Origin: Diplolepis rosae
Lineage: Eukaryota; Arthropoda; Insecta; Hymenoptera; Diplolepididae
Direction of reading: 5' to 3'
NCBI GenBank assembly: GCA_030998225.1
Contig: JAPYXD010000581.1
Coordinates: 3,658,001 to 3,722,000 of the forward strand
Length of the DNA stretch: 64,000 nucleotides
Of this stretch, positions 44,495-56,540 are shown piece by piece. The position numbers were made by a program, and so were the translations under genes. The notes below the pieces were generated by a model. The model was not told the DNA's origin and did not search any database. It saw only the letters and a list, made by a program, of their open reading frames with translations. Position 1 is the stretch's first letter, and every line of letters starts with the position of its first letter.

Positions 44495-45962
44495 GGACCC
44501 TGAATAGTTTACATTCCCATGGGCGAAAAAATAGGCGAATGTTTTCTTACGAGCCTAAACATTTGAAAGTATAATTATATAAAGAAGTTATATTATATTA
44601 TGTACTCTGTCTCCTCCAGATCCGCCTGTCTATGTTTCTAGCTATTCTGCACTTAAACGCGTCTCTTTTGGCTCGTTTAAACGACACTTGCATAATCCGG
44701 AGCACTTTCTAAACGAATTCGATATTTCATCCTTGAAGTGGGCCACTCTGCAAGCACCGGAACGAGGGAGCTCTCTAGTTGCGAATTATTGGCTAGAATA
44801 AGGCTGTAAAGACTATTACCTGTACTTGGCAGTGGCACCGTGGATTAAGGGGACTGGAAAGCGTCTGTCAGGGCTGCTGGGAGGCGAGAGAACTGTGAGA
44901 AAAATAGAGAGAGTAAGAGAGAGCGAGAGAGAAAGGGCAGAAGGGTGAGATGGCTACATTGCGGAAAGCCACTCTACTCGTCCAGGACTAACGTTCGGGC
45001 CTGGGTAACGATAGCCGTGGAACACGAGGATCGATTATTTACGAGCTCTCCCTCCGGGACTCCCTTGATTGCAACACGTCACGGATTAACTGCTCTTGAT
45101 ACCCGGCCCACTTTACTCCTCACTTCCAGCTTTAATCTTCATTTTAGCAAACCTCATGTTCTAGAATGCTCTTATACTAATACCCGCAGTCCGCGATTTT
45201 CTTTCTGCTTTACACCTCTTTTAAGACCGGAATTACTCTTCAATCGGCACCGCAATTTCGATTAATAGACCAACTTATCCACTACGAGCTGCACGAACGT
45301 CCATAACTAGATAGACAAAAAATTTCTTATTTAAGAAACAAATCACGTCATCAGATTATTATTTTCATCATTTTACGAGGTATCTCCATTAAAACATTTA
45401 ATTACGAATGATAATCTAATGGGATGGGAAAGAGTAAAATTAATAATTGAATATAGAGATTTATTTATTGAAAGTAAATTTTCAAAGAATGAAGATGTTG
45501 GCATTATTTATATTAAAATGACGTTTCTCTATCCTCTAGGGATGAAAATAATTAAAGTTTCATCTTTTTAAGGATGTAATCTCGTGTTCGGGCTTCGAAA
45601 AATCGATCTCTTTTGGGGTGATTAAATTAGCGCGAAACGATGCCTATGAAGAAACGAAAGGTTTACTTTATGCACCAGGCATAGCTCATTAAAGTATAAA
45701 TTTTATATAAGAAATTTGAAATCAAAACTTTAAACGATTGTCTTCATATTTCAACACGTTGGCTCCTTCGAGTACTAAAATTACTTAATTATAATAATAA
45801 TTTTTTTTTCACCGAATTTTTAATTGTTGTTTCTTTTCATAAATTCAGTACAATAATCAATTTCATTTTCTTGTTTCAGATGACCCCAAGTGCCGTTATC
45901 ATCCGTGCCACCCACCTACCTCCTTTTAAAAGTGTCTACTTTAGCCTAAAATAACAATTATA
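44495..45962. other. single-copy region with a GC-balanced island
   Basis: 44600-45270 is distinctly less AT-rich than its surroundings and includes a purine tract of GAGAGA type (44885-44940). A 106-residue frame starts at 44945, but it has no motif I recognise. It could be a host regulatory or transcribed region. Confidence 0.4.
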
Positions 45963-47063
45963 TTGGGCGTACAACTTTGCTTCCGACGTTTTTCCCAAAA
46001 TTTGAGGCTTTATTTTTGAAATTATTATTTATGATTATTTTATCATTTATATATTATAATTATTAATAATGATTCAAAGTACTGTCCGTCGCCAGCCATT
46101 ATTTTTTTTCACCTTTCTAGCAATTGTCGGATACCATCTCGAAAAAACGATGCATCTTTTGAGTCGATTAACGAATCGATCCATTTTTGACTTCGTCATA
46201 AGAGCGGAAATACTGATGAGCCAGGCCGTGTGCCATTGATCGAAAGTAATGGAAGTCTAATGGAGTAACGTTTGGAGAGTACGGCGGGTGGGGAGAGACC
46301 TCCCACTTCAGCGTTTCCAAGTATGTCATGACGGGTCTTGCAATATGTGGCCGAACATTGCCATGCTGAAGGATAACTTTGTCGTGTCTCTCTTAGTGCT
46401 GTGGCCGTTTCTCCTTCAATGCTTGGCTCAAATGCATCAATTGCGTTCGATATCGATCCCCTGTGATGGTTCCAATCAGTTCCAAAAGTTCATAATACAC
46501 TTCACCGAGCTGGTTCAACCAAATGCAGAGCATAACCTTGGCACCGTAAATATTCGGTCTGGCCGTCGACGTAGAGGTATGTCCGGGCATTCCCCATGAT
46601 TTTCTGCGCTTGGGATTATCGCAGTAGACCCATTTTTCGTCGCCGGTCACAATACGATGTAAAAACCCCTTGCGATTCTGTCTTTGAAGCAGCTGTTCAG
46701 AAGCAAAGAAACGCCGTTCAACATCTCTCGGATTCAACTCGTAGGGAACTCAATTTCCTTGCTTCTCAATCATTTCCATAGCTTTGAGGCGTTTCGAAAT
46801 GGCTTTTTCAGTAACACCCAATGATTCTGCTAATTCTTCCTGCGTTTTTCACGAGTCCTCAGCGAGTAATGCCTCCAATTTAGAATCTTCTAAAATTTTC
46901 TCATTCCCATCGCCATGCAGGTCCACTCATGACACGTTCTTTCACTAACAGCAGCCTCAACATAAGTACATGAGAGCATTCGATGAGCCTCAACCGCAGT
47001 TTTCTTCAAATGATAGCAGAAAATCAAAATTTCCCGCAAATGACGAGAATTCATATCCTTATA
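45963..47063 (-). mobile_element. mariner I, 5' end truncated
   Basis: The 3' terminus TTGGGCGTACAACTTTGC resembles the TIR of mariner H. Coding homology runs to 47060, where the TIR of the DUF4817 element starts within the first codons. The other mariner end is missing. Confidence 0.8.
46075..47060 (-). pseudogene. mariner I transposase, decayed
   Basis: The N-terminal SRHLREILIFCYHLKKTA parallels mariner H. The second half of the helix-turn-helix part is frameshifted. The central part is continuous (RDVERRFFASEQLLQRQNRK, TGDEKWVYCDNPKRRKSW, GAKVMLCIWLNQ). A stop follows PQH, then LQHGNVRPH shows the second catalytic Asp replaced by Gly, and TPLDFHYF keeps the third. The C-terminal tail is frameshifted. 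Confidence 0.9.
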
Positions 47064-47553
47064 CAGGCTGAGGCACATAAAGTGTTACAAAGCGATAGCA
47101 CTCAAACTATTGATCATATCCAAAAATGTTTCAGACAAAAGTTTCAGTGATCGAGAAGGCCATCATACTGGACCACCTTATTTTTATATCGGTGGAGGCG
47201 CTGAAGCTACCTTAATGTCAACCCAACTTTTTCAAATGGAACCATGTATTTTTTTTCGATGACATTATTACCCATTTTAAGACGAATTCAGCGACCTATA
47301 ACACAAGGTCATTCTGGTCACGCAAAGTATGAAAATAGTCGAAAAATCATTTTAATTTCTTTTCATTTCTTACGATACCCATGACAATACACATCGATAG
47401 GGTATTGTTGACACCGACAGTAAGTAAGCATTTTCTGTTGACAAATCAGATAGTCACGCATTACCTTCTAATGTGAGTACATCGGAACGCGAAAATGAAT
47501 AATTTTCAAGAATATTTTGATATGTTGATGGTGCTGGGGGAATGCTGTAAATA

Positions 47554-48484
47554 CGAGGTCTGTCCGAAAAGTATCAGGCCTACCTTTATATCTCCGCGCT
47601 ATAGTGTTCGAGCGACCTCTGCGGGGCATGAACATCAACAGTAAAGCCTCACGAATCTGCCGGACGCATAGTTCATACGCAGCGTGTCTTTCTTTACAAA
47701 GCTATTTTTGAGTTCGGCGGATTTTGTGATTGTTAAAAATGACTGAACAACAAGATCATCGAATTTGCATCAAATTTTGTTTTAAACTCGGGAAAACGAG
47801 TTCGGATACTATTCAGATGATTGAGAAGGCCTTTGGGAATGAGTGTATGAGCAAAGCACGAATTAAAGAGTGGTATAATCGTTTCAAAGGAGGCCGCACT
47901 TCTGTTGATAGTGATTCTCGTTCTGGCCGACCTTCGACGACAAAAAAATTGGATAATATTGAACATGTGCGACTTGCGATTGAAGGTGATCGTCGATTAA
48001 CTGTTCGTGAACTAGAAAATGATCTCGGAATACCGAAAAATACTGTTTGGGAAATTTTGAACAAGATTATAGGAATGACTCGCGTCTGTGCGGTGACTGG
48101 CTTCTTCACCACGATAACGCGCCAGCGCATTCATCGAATCTTGTGCAGCAGTTTCTGAGTAAACACCGTATCGCATTGCTTCGAAAACCTCTGTACAGTC
48201 CCGACATAGCCACCTGTGACTTTTGGCTGTTTCAAAAACTCAAAAAACCACTCAAAGGATAGCGGTTCAACGACATTGAGACGATTCAGAGTAATGTGAC
48301 GCGCGAGCTGAAGGCCATTCCAAAAAGTGAGTTCCAGGACTGTTTTGAGAAGAGGAAACATCGCTAGAACCGTGTAATTCAATCAAGTAGAGATTACTTT
48401 AAAAGATGCCACCCGCCCGATGATCAAGAATAACGCCAGCGCGGAGATATAAAGGTAGGCCCGATACTTTCCGGACAGACCTCG
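47554..48484 (+). mobile_element. mariner A2, internally deleted, with perfect ends
   Basis: Begins CGAGGTCTGTCCGAAAAG and ends with its near-perfect inverse, with TA at 47552-47553 and 48485-48486. Length 931 bp against about 1.3 kb for a complete element. Removing it with one TA restores the DUF4817 reading frame. Confidence 0.95.
47739..48433 (+). pseudogene. mariner A2 transposase with catalytic-core deletion
   Basis: The N-terminal 115 residues are open: MTEQQDHRICIKFCFKLG, KEWYNRFKGGRTSVDSDSRS, and the second helix RRLTVRELENDLGIPKNTVW. GMTRVCA is then joined to GDWLLHHDNAPAHSSNL. The first catalytic Asp and about 130 residues around it are missing, while the second and third Asp remain with 34 residues between them (HHDN to TCD). 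Stops and a frameshift follow. The leader of about 185 bp before the ATG is intact. Confidence 0.92.
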
Positions 48485-49247
48485 TATTACAGAAACGCCC
48501 AAGATTTGTATGCGGCTTGTTATCCGGATAGGCAACAAAAATCGCACATGGCTTTTAAGCGATTATCTGACCGTTTCCGTCGCTTCGTTACAGTGAAACA
48601 AACACGAGTCAAACGTTGACCAATTGTTAATGAAAATAATGCAGCTGCTATCTTAGCTTTTGCTGCACTAAATCCACATGTGAGCAGCAGGCAAATGGAA
48701 AAGAAGAGTGGGATTAGTCAGCGATCTGTATTAAGAATCTTACATCAACACAAGTTCCACTCGTATCGTATGTCGTTACATCAGGATTTTTACAGCAATG
48801 ATTTCATGAAACGTGTCAATTTTTATAATTGGATTCGTAGGAAAATGCGCACAGATGTCTCATTTTTGAGTCATGTGCTTTTTTCTGATAAAGCTAACTT
48901 CGCAAATGCGGGAAATGTGAATAGGCATAATATGCATTGTTGGGCAAATGAGAATCCTCGATGGATGAGAACTGTACCATTTTAACATCCGTGGTCCGTT
49001 AATTGTTGGCGCGACATTGTCGGCGATCACGTCATTAGTCCATATTTTTTTGAAGGTCGCTTGACTGGGAAAGTTTATGCAAACTTTCTACAAAACGTAC
49101 TGCCTCATTTAATGGAAGACGTGCCCTTGCATGTTCGCATGAACATGTGGATGAAACACGACGGTGCAACACCCCATTATGCTCTGTATTCAAGACAAGT
49201 GATGCATGAGATTTTTAACGAAAAGTAGATAGGACGAGAAGGCCCTG

Positions 49248-49487
49248 CACTGAAAAAAATATTTCAACGATACAGACATAATTGTGGTTCCTTGACCTAT
49301 ATTATATTGGAGATTTACCGAAAACCAAGGTTTGCTTGTATTAGTTCAGCCTGTATGTGTATTCCAACCATATGAATTACTATTGCAGCAATATTTTTGA
49401 TTAACTGTCATATATTTTTTGTTGAATTACTTAAAAACATTCAGCTATATTCATATGGCTGATAAATCCCAAGCATTTCTTTCAGTG
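49248..49487. mobile_element. 240-bp TIR element inside the DUF4817 gene
   Basis: The ends CACTGAAAAAAAT and the inverse of ATTTCTTTCAGTG match at 12 of 13 positions, with TG on both sides. Removal gives GGCCCTGTAGCTTGG and so joins the transposase block GP to AWPPRSPD in frame. Its terminus resembles that at 7394. Confidence 0.78.
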
Positions 49488-50064
49488 TGTAGCTTGGCCA
49501 CCTCGTTCGCCAGATCTAACATCACCAGATTACTTTTTATGAGGTTTTGTCAAAGAAGGCGTAATGGCGGTAACACCTATCACGCCTGACGACATGAAAG
49601 AAAGAATACGCCGAGCATGTACCGAAATTACACCACAAATGTTGGCTGAAGTTAGACGGTCTTTTCATCAGCGAATTAACAAGTGCTTACAAGTCGAGGG
49701 ACATCACTTCGAGCATCTTCTGTACGTAGACCGAAACGAAGGTTAGTGGGTCCTTTGAAAGTGATTATTCAGATATGTTTCGATTTTTCGACTATTTTCA
49801 TACTTTGCGTGACTCGAATGACCTTGTGTTGTAGGTCGCTGAATTCGTCTTAAAATCGGTAATAATGTCATAAAAAAAATACATGGTTTCATTTAAAAAA
49901 GTGGAGTTGACCTCGACGTAACTTCAGTGCCTCCGCCGATAAAAAAATAAGGTGGTCCAGTATGATGGCCTTCTCGAACACTGAAACTTATGTCTGAAAC
50001 ATTTTGGGATATGATCAATAGTTTGAGTGCTATCGCTCTGTAAAACTTTAGGTGCCTCACCCTG

Positions 50065-50720
50065 GGTATTCGCCAGCTACTTTCCATTTTTCGTTATTTT
50101 TCTCGGATAAAAATTACATCTTCATCTATTTCAATCCATAATTTCCAATTCACCTTTGGATCCTCATCTATCCGCCAGATGCTTATATTTGATTAGCATT
50201 TGTCGTGGATGAATTTTCGATAGGTGAAAAATTATAAAGAATCAATGTAGCTAGCGGAATGATGAAGATATGTAGGCAAATTAATAACTAATGAATAAAG
50301 CGGATAGGAAAGAAACAACAATCTTACATGATATATGGTTTGAAAATAAAAGTAGCGTCTGGATAGATACAGATAGTAAGATAAATTGAAATGGATAAGA
50401 CATATATTATCAAAGAAAGTATGAAAAATTATCTTAGAAAGTAGACAATAATTGGCACGGGTGCATATTCTATCTGTGTGAAGTGAGAGCCAAAATTAAA
50501 GTATCTGGTGGATAGATAACGGAAGTGAGACGGATTGGAAACTTTGAATTCGAAAGTGTAGGCATTATATATTTAGAAGAAAGGTTGAAAATTATATGGA
50601 AAATTAGATATGTGTATAAATTATGAGAAGGAAAATCAAACTTTAGTTACAGGCAGATCAAAACGGATAGAGATATGAGCACTCTACAAATAGAAACGAA
50701 TATATATAATTCATATTCAT
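50065..50720. other. AT-rich spacer with degenerate GGATAGAT-type words
   Basis: Loose recurrence of GGATAGATA, GAAAATTAT and GTGAGA-like words with no fixed period that I can define. No gene recognised. Confidence 0.4.
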
Positions 50721-50725
50721 AAATA

Positions 50726-51120
50726 CACTCAGAAAAAATATTTGATTGAATCAAAGGAAATGATTTGTTTGAACGATTTTTTTGATTTAAAGAAATGATT
50801 TGTTTGAATGAAATAAAATTTGTTTGATTCAAAAAAAATATATTTGAACCAAATAAATATTTGTTTGAATCAAATTAATTTTTCTTCAAAACAAATAAAT
50901 GAATGCATTGTTATATGTTCAAAGATATAATTTGTTTGATTCAAGGCAGAAATTTATTCGATCTGAACAAATATTTATTTGGTCCAAAGATATTTTGTTT
51001 AAATCAAAAAAATTTTGTTTCATTGAAACAAAATATTTCCTTACATCAAAGAATTTGTTTCAAACAAATAATTTTTTTGATTCATTCAAATATTTTCCAA
51101 TTAAATATATTCATATAGAA
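50726..51120. repeat. dispersed relative of the satellite 2 monomer
   Basis: Begins CACTCAGAAAAAATATTTG. Contains repeated TTTGAATCAAA-type palindromes and GCATTGTTATATGTTCAAAG, which aligns with GCATTGCTATAGGTCAAAG of satellite 2. The right terminus was not found. Confidence 0.5.
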
Positions 51121-51371
51121 ACTTTTGGTATATTCAGGAGCATGATAATTTGAAATTTCCATAACGGAAACTGAAAAATTTCTAATCGTTTAAATCAACA
51201 GGTTTTCAAGATATTAGATTTTTTTTTCATTAGAGAAGGTAGAATGACCAACCTCAGACCAAATGGATGTTCAGCAAATTTATTTTCTTTTAAAATGACT
51301 AATTACTCTATAACAATCATAAAAATTATGGTGAAATTATTAAGATAATAAACACAAAATTATTAATAATA

Positions 51372-52207
51372 TATATGGGTCATTTCATATTAGATTGACA
51401 GTCGATGTCGCAGATTTGAACGAGATATTTTTCATTCGGTTCTTTATCAAGAATAAATAGACACGTATTTTTTTGTTTGGCCCAAAAAAAAATTTTTTAC
51501 AAGTATACGATTTTTCGAATTTTTTAAGAAATGATATTTTCGACATAGCAAGCGCACTTTCAAGCCTGTTTATCTTGAAAACAATTGTTCACACGAAAAA
51601 ATTTTCAAATTACGAAAATTAGGGTTTTCACTCTTCTTTATAGAGATTGTTGCGAAAAAATTGTTTAAATATTTTTTAACATACAAAACTAAAGAAATAA
51701 CCTCAAAATCGTTTTTTTTCTAAATTTGGCCCCTTTTGAAATTTTTTTTATCGTGAATTTAGATTCTTTGTAGTCTGTTATAAAATATGACGATTGAATC
51801 AAAATGGCTGGATTATTGATTCGGAAGTTATGGAATTTTGAAGAGCCTCGCGCGGCCTCGCGCGCAATCCGGGCGCTTCTACACGTGGCGAGCGTTTACC
51901 TTTACTTTTAGCGCTAATAACTTACGCCCGGTAAAACGCTCGCCGCGTGTGGAAGCGCCCGGATTGCGCGTGAGACCGCGCGAGGCTCTTGAGCATTCCA
52001 TAACTTCCGAATCAATGATCCAGCCATTTTGATTCAATCGTCATATTTTATAACAGACTTCAAATAATCTAAATTCACGAAAAAAAAAATTTTTTCGGCC
52101 AAAGAAAAAAATATGTGTGTATTTATTGTTGATAAAGAACCGAAAAAAAGTTATCTCGTTCAAATCTGCGAAATCGACTTTCAATCTAATATGGAATGAC
52201 CCATATA
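51372..52207. mobile_element. 836-bp foldback element with GC-rich core
   Basis: The outer arms (51372-51500 and 52085-52207) share TATATGGGTCATT, CATATTAGATTGA and CGGTTCTTTATCAA. The inner arms (51756-51905 and 51930-52076) share ATAAAATATGACGATTGAAT, TCAAAATGGCTGGAT, GAGCCTCGCGCGG and CCGGGCGCTTC. A 215-bp asymmetric segment sits in the left half. No coding capacity; the short frame across the centre follows from the symmetry. Confidence 0.88.
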
Positions 52208-52226
52208 GATACATGTAGTTATAATA

Positions 52227-53511
52227 TTGGATCTATAACTTAATTCGTGCGGTTTGCTAAGAGATGTCGTAACTTGATTATTATTCCATCGTTCCAATAT
52301 TCCGAACATGCGTTGGGAAGCTACTATCATTGTGCGTCTTTTTCAGTATATGTCATTCATTTGAAGCTCAAACAACAATAATTCTTTTTCACTCAAATAG
52401 GTCGAACTTTGTGCCTGAAAAAGTGTTTTTGCGGGGAGTTCTTCTTCATTACTTTAATATGAAGAAAACAGCTGCCGAAAGTCATCGTATTTTGGTGGAA
52501 GTTCATGGTGAACATGCTCTAGCTGATTGAACGTGCCAAAAGTGGTTTGCACGATTCAAAAGTGGTGATTTTGGCTTGGAAGACGAAGAACGTCCTGAGC
52601 AGCCAAAAAAGTTTGAAGATGAAGAACTGGAATCATTACTCGAAGAAGATTGTTGCCAAACACAGGAAGAGCTTGCAGAATCTTTAAGAGTCACTCAAGC
52701 AGCCATTTCTAAACGTTGAAAAGCAGCCGGATACATTCAAAAGCAAGGAAATTGGCTTCCACATGAACTCAAGCCGAGAGACGTTGAAAGGCGGTTTTGC
52801 ATGTCCGAAATGCTGCTGGAACGCCACAATAAAAAGTCATTTTTGCATCGGATTTTTACAAGGGATGAAAAATGGATCCATCACGACAACCCCAAGCGCA
52901 AAAAATCATATGTGAAACCCGGCCCACACCCAAATCAACGGCAAAGCCGAATATCCATGGCGCGAAGGTAATGCTCTGTATTTGGTGGGATCAGAAGGGT
53001 GTGCTGTATTATGAGCTGCTAAAACCGGGTGAAACCACCAATGGAGAACGCTACCGAACACAATCAATTCGTTTGAAGAGAGCAATAGCCGAAAAACGCC
53101 CGGAATATGCGACCAGACACGAGGCAATAATTTTCCATCATGACAACGCTCGGCCCCATGTTGCTATTTCGGTTAAGAACTATTTGGAGAACAGTGGATG
53201 GGAAGTTTTACCCCACCCAACTTATAGCCGAGACCTTGCCCGTTCTGACTACCAATTGTTCTGGTTAATGCAGAACGCCCTCACTGGAATACGGTTCACA
53301 TCAGAACAGGGTATCAAAAATTGGCTAGATTCATTCTTGGCCGCCAAGCCCGCGCAGTTGTTTTAGGATAGAATCCACAAATTGACAGAAAGATCGGAAA
53401 AAGTCATAGCTTTAGATGGGCAATACTTTGAATAATACTATTGTACATGTTTTTCTTAAATAAACGTTCGAATTTCGAAAAAAAACCGCACGAATTAAGT
53501 TATAGATCCAA
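52227..53511 (+). mobile_element. complete mariner F (1,285 bp)
   Basis: The ends TTGGATCTATAACTTAATTC and its exact inverse are flanked by TA at 52225-52226 and 53512-53513. The insertion lies 19 bp from the foldback element. Same family as mariner E. Confidence 0.95.
52399..53435 (+). pseudogene. mariner F transposase, catalytic triad kept but frame broken
   Basis: The start codon is AGG where mariner E has ATG. The frame then reads SNFVPEKVFLRGVLLHYFN and MKKTAAESHRILVEVHGEHA, a TGA in the first helix-turn-helix, a second TGA after AAISKR, and a one-base deletion after YVKPG at about 52922. The catalytic block is open: TRDEKWIHHD, CIWWDQKGVLYYELLKPGET, FHHDNARPH and LARSDYQLF, with exactly 34 residues between the last two Asp. 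A TAG interrupts the tail after AAKPAQLF. It ends EKVIALDGQYFE. Inactive, but all three Asp remain. Confidence 0.94.
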
Positions 53512-53513
53512 TA

Positions 53514-55380
53514 TATACAGGTATTCAACATGATTTTGACTCAAATAATATTAAAATTTAACATAGAGTCTAATTATTTCATAAGCATAATTGCAGAAAT
53601 GTTTTACATAAAAAAATAATGAGAAAGCAGTATTAATGTTATTACTGACTTAAAAGATTATAATTCTTTTTAAAATACTATTTTAAATCAATTTATCTAA
53701 ATTTAAATAATTTTATTTTAAATAAAAGAAATAAAAATATAACTGATTTTATATTCCATAACAACAAAGTTTTCATCTTTTAATTATAACATATATTCTT
53801 ATTATTACGGCACTGTTAAATTTGTCCTGTAAATTTGATTTTCATTTTGACTAAAATATGACAAATATTTACAAATAATTAGTTGTGATATTATAGAGTA
53901 ATTACTGAAACAAATTTTTTTTTACCTGAAGAAGATTGAAAAAATGTTATCGAAACGTTGTAATTTTAAAAGAAAAAAAAATTTGATGAACATCCATTTG
54001 GTCTGAGTTTGGTCATTCTTCTTTCTCTAATGAAGAAAATTTGTCGGACGTAAAATCATCTTTTTATTATAGATTAATTTTCTTCATTAATAAGATGTAA
54101 AATGTTGTTCACGTCATGTCACCTTTAATGTCTTCCTCTTTTTTGAACGTGATTACGTTCATGAGTTTATATGTAAGTATAAGTTTTCAGCTTAGGAAGA
54201 TGGCTAATATTATTCCAAGACATCCAAGAACATTGTAGCTTTATCCGTCAACGTTGTTCTTAATTACACTCTGCGTAAATCTCATCCACCTTGATAAGAG
54301 TTACGGTATTTTTCTCGGAAAAATATCACACCCTTATCAAGTACCTTTTAAAGTGCTACGTGCTCAGTAATTATGGAAAAGATATTTACATTTTCCACTC
54401 ATAGCTTATAGAGCTTTCAGGAAATTAAATTCGAGGTTCTTTTTATTTTTGAAGTTGTTATGAAGCACTTAATATCAGTTCTCAAGATATAACTTGTTGC
54501 ATTTTTATGGGAACTTCATTTTGGTCATGATTTTTTTTAAAATTAATATTAATAATTCAGCTGAATGGGACTGTAAACTTTCCACTTTACTATAACATTT
54601 GCGCAATAGCAAGTTAAAGAATAATTTCACTAACTTGTGAAACAAATTAATTTTTCATGAGTTCTGAATTTTTAGACATTATACTTTCTCAAATCAGGGA
54701 AAGGGGCGACCACTTTATTGTCCAGCAATAAGACATTTATCGCTGACGTCAATAAAAAGAATCCCATTACTCGTCGTCATAAAGGGGTAAAAGCTAGAAT
54801 ATCCCTTTGGTGGTTTTCGTATTCGATTACTTCTCTATCGCGGTTCGCGTCATATTTCCTTGAAAGAGGAAAAAGGTTTTCGATGAAAGCACTCCCGTCA
54901 AAGCTTCATCTATAGTATAGTCCTTCATAGAGACCACTCTTTACAGCTATTCTTACTCGGAATAGAAATTAATAGAAATTGAATATTAGCTCTGAACAGA
55001 AAGTACACTCGCAATTTTTTTTTCCTTTATTTGAGTATCGCAACTAAATGTATTTCTATTTTTTTCTATTGAAATTTCTATCTAGTATTGAAATTGTTTA
55101 TAGAAGAAGGAAAAATTAGATAAAAATTAATTGCAATTCACTTTGGTAGAAATAACAATAGATTTCTTGAAATAAATTAATTTGAATAAGAATCACTTTT
55201 TTATTAGAAATTAATTGGAATTTCGAATCCTTGGTGAATTCAAAATAATTCTACCCATTACATTTTTTTAACGATTCGTTGTATAAAAACATTTTGTAAA
55301 GTTCCTGAATAATATTCAGTTTGAGGTCATATGTTAATAGGTCGATCCTCTTTAAATGTTTCATTTTGTATTTTAAAATT
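53514..55380. other. single-copy AT-rich region
   Basis: No gene is recognised. 54690-54920 is less AT-rich and holds a short frame (SNKTFIADVNKKNPITRRHK) of unknown meaning. Confidence 0.4.
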
Positions 55381-56540
55381 GTTCGTTTCTAAAAAATCTA
55401 CAATTTAGGTTCCGACTATTTTTTCATAAGAGATACATCTTTTCATGTATTTATCAAAAATGCTTTTTTGATAATAGAAAATTTCATTTTTCTGTCAAAA
55501 TATGCGATATGAACAAAATTCTTTATTTAAAAGAGATTTAGAAATTTTATGTTGACCATTTTTTCATAGAAGTTATATATTATTTGTAAAATAAACATTG
55601 TAAAAAATGAAAAATTCTATTTTATACCTAATCTGAGTGAGATACGAAAAAAATGTTGGAGAAGAAAATTGTTCGTTTTGAAAAGATCTACAAATTTGTT
55701 TCGGACTATTTTTTCATAAGAGCTAAATCTTTTCATTTATTCATCAAAAATGTTTTTATGAACATAAAAAATTTCATTTTTCTGTCAAAATATACGATAT
55801 ACGGAAAAAACGTTGAGGAACAAAATTTTTTATCTCAAAGAGATCTACAAATTTCATGTTGACCATTTTTTCATAAAAGTTATATCTTTTGTTTATTAAT
55901 GAAAAATATTATTAAAAATAGAAACTTTTGTTTACCAAAAAAACTATATAAGATGTGGAAAAAATATTGGGGACAAAGTTATTCATCTCAAGAAGATATA
56001 AAAATTCACTTGAAAGCACTTTTTGATCGGACACCTAATTTTCGTTTTAGTTGTAAAATAAACGTTATAAAAATAAAAACTTCTATTTTGCACCAAATCT
56101 ATGTGAGATACGAAAAAAATCTTAAGGAAGAAAATTGTTCGTTTCAAAAAGATCTACAAATTAGCTTCTGACTACTTTTTCATAAAAGTTACATCTACAG
56201 TACATCTGTTACAGTTACATCTGTTCATGTATTCATCAAAAATATTTTTTTGAACATAAAAAATTCCATTTATCTGTCAAAATATACGATATACAGAAAA
56301 ACCGTTAAGGAACAAAATTTTTTATTCAAAGAGATCTACAAATTTCATGTTGAACATTTCTTCATAAAAGTTATATCTTTTCTTTATTATTGAAAAATAT
56401 TATTAAATAATTCTACCCATTACATTTTTTAACGATTCTTTGAATAAAAACATTTTATAAAGTGTGTAGTTCCTGGATAATATTGAATTTGAGGTCATAT
56501 ATCAACGGGTCGATCCTCTTTAAATGTTTTAATTTCGTAT
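55380..56540. repeat. dispersed ~155-bp tandem family
   Basis: GATACGAAAAAAAtgTT-like or GATATACGGAAAAAACGTT-like words recur at about 55638, 55795, 55951, 56105 and 56288, a period of about 155 bp. They are followed by GATCTACAAATTT and TTTTTTCATAAaAGtTATAT-like words. One unit is lengthened by an internal GTTACATCT duplication near 56190. The outer parts (TTCTACCCATTACATTTTTT at 55250 and 56410) suggest that the block lies between direct repeats. Confidence 0.7.

Larger units (their letters stand above)
47496..49746 (+). pseudogene. DUF4817-type helix-turn-helix / DDE transposase, interrupted twice
   Basis: The start is MNNFQEYFDMLMVLGECC, the typical DUF4817 N-terminus of insect Tc3-like transposases. 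The frame resumes exactly after the mariner with RNAQDLYAACYPDRQQKSHM. A second helix-turn-helix follows (SSRQMEKKSGISQRSVLRIL), then the DDE region: LFSDKANFANAGNVNRHNMH, PYFFEGRLTGKVYANFLQNV, WMKHDGATPHYAL and, after the second insertion, WPPRSPDLTSPDYFL. The end is INKCLQVEGHHFEHLLYVDR. Without the insertions it is about 357 codons, the usual family length. It carries stops after VKR, after TVPF, after NEK and at the Trp of FLWGF. It is inactive. Confidence 0.9.
47064..50064 (+). mobile_element. DUF4817/DDE transposon with ~283-bp TIRs
   Basis: The left arm (47064-47348) and the inverse of the right arm (49782-50064) share GTGAGGCAC-like ends, AGCGATAGCACTCAAAC, GATCATATCC, GGACCACCTTATTTTTATC, ACATTATTACC and GACGAATTCAGCGACC. 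The gene between them fills most of the interior, and its stop is only about 35 bp from the right arm. A mariner (47554-48484) and a 240-bp TIR element (49248-49487) have inserted in the gene. No clear target duplication was found outside. Confidence 0.88.

Noticed and set aside
39862..44500. A long-TIR autonomous transposon of 4.6 kb
   Set aside because: Most of the length is accounted for by three later insertions; no transposase is present.
52503..53127. Minus-strand Ser-rich frames
   Set aside because: Antisense to the mariner F transposase.
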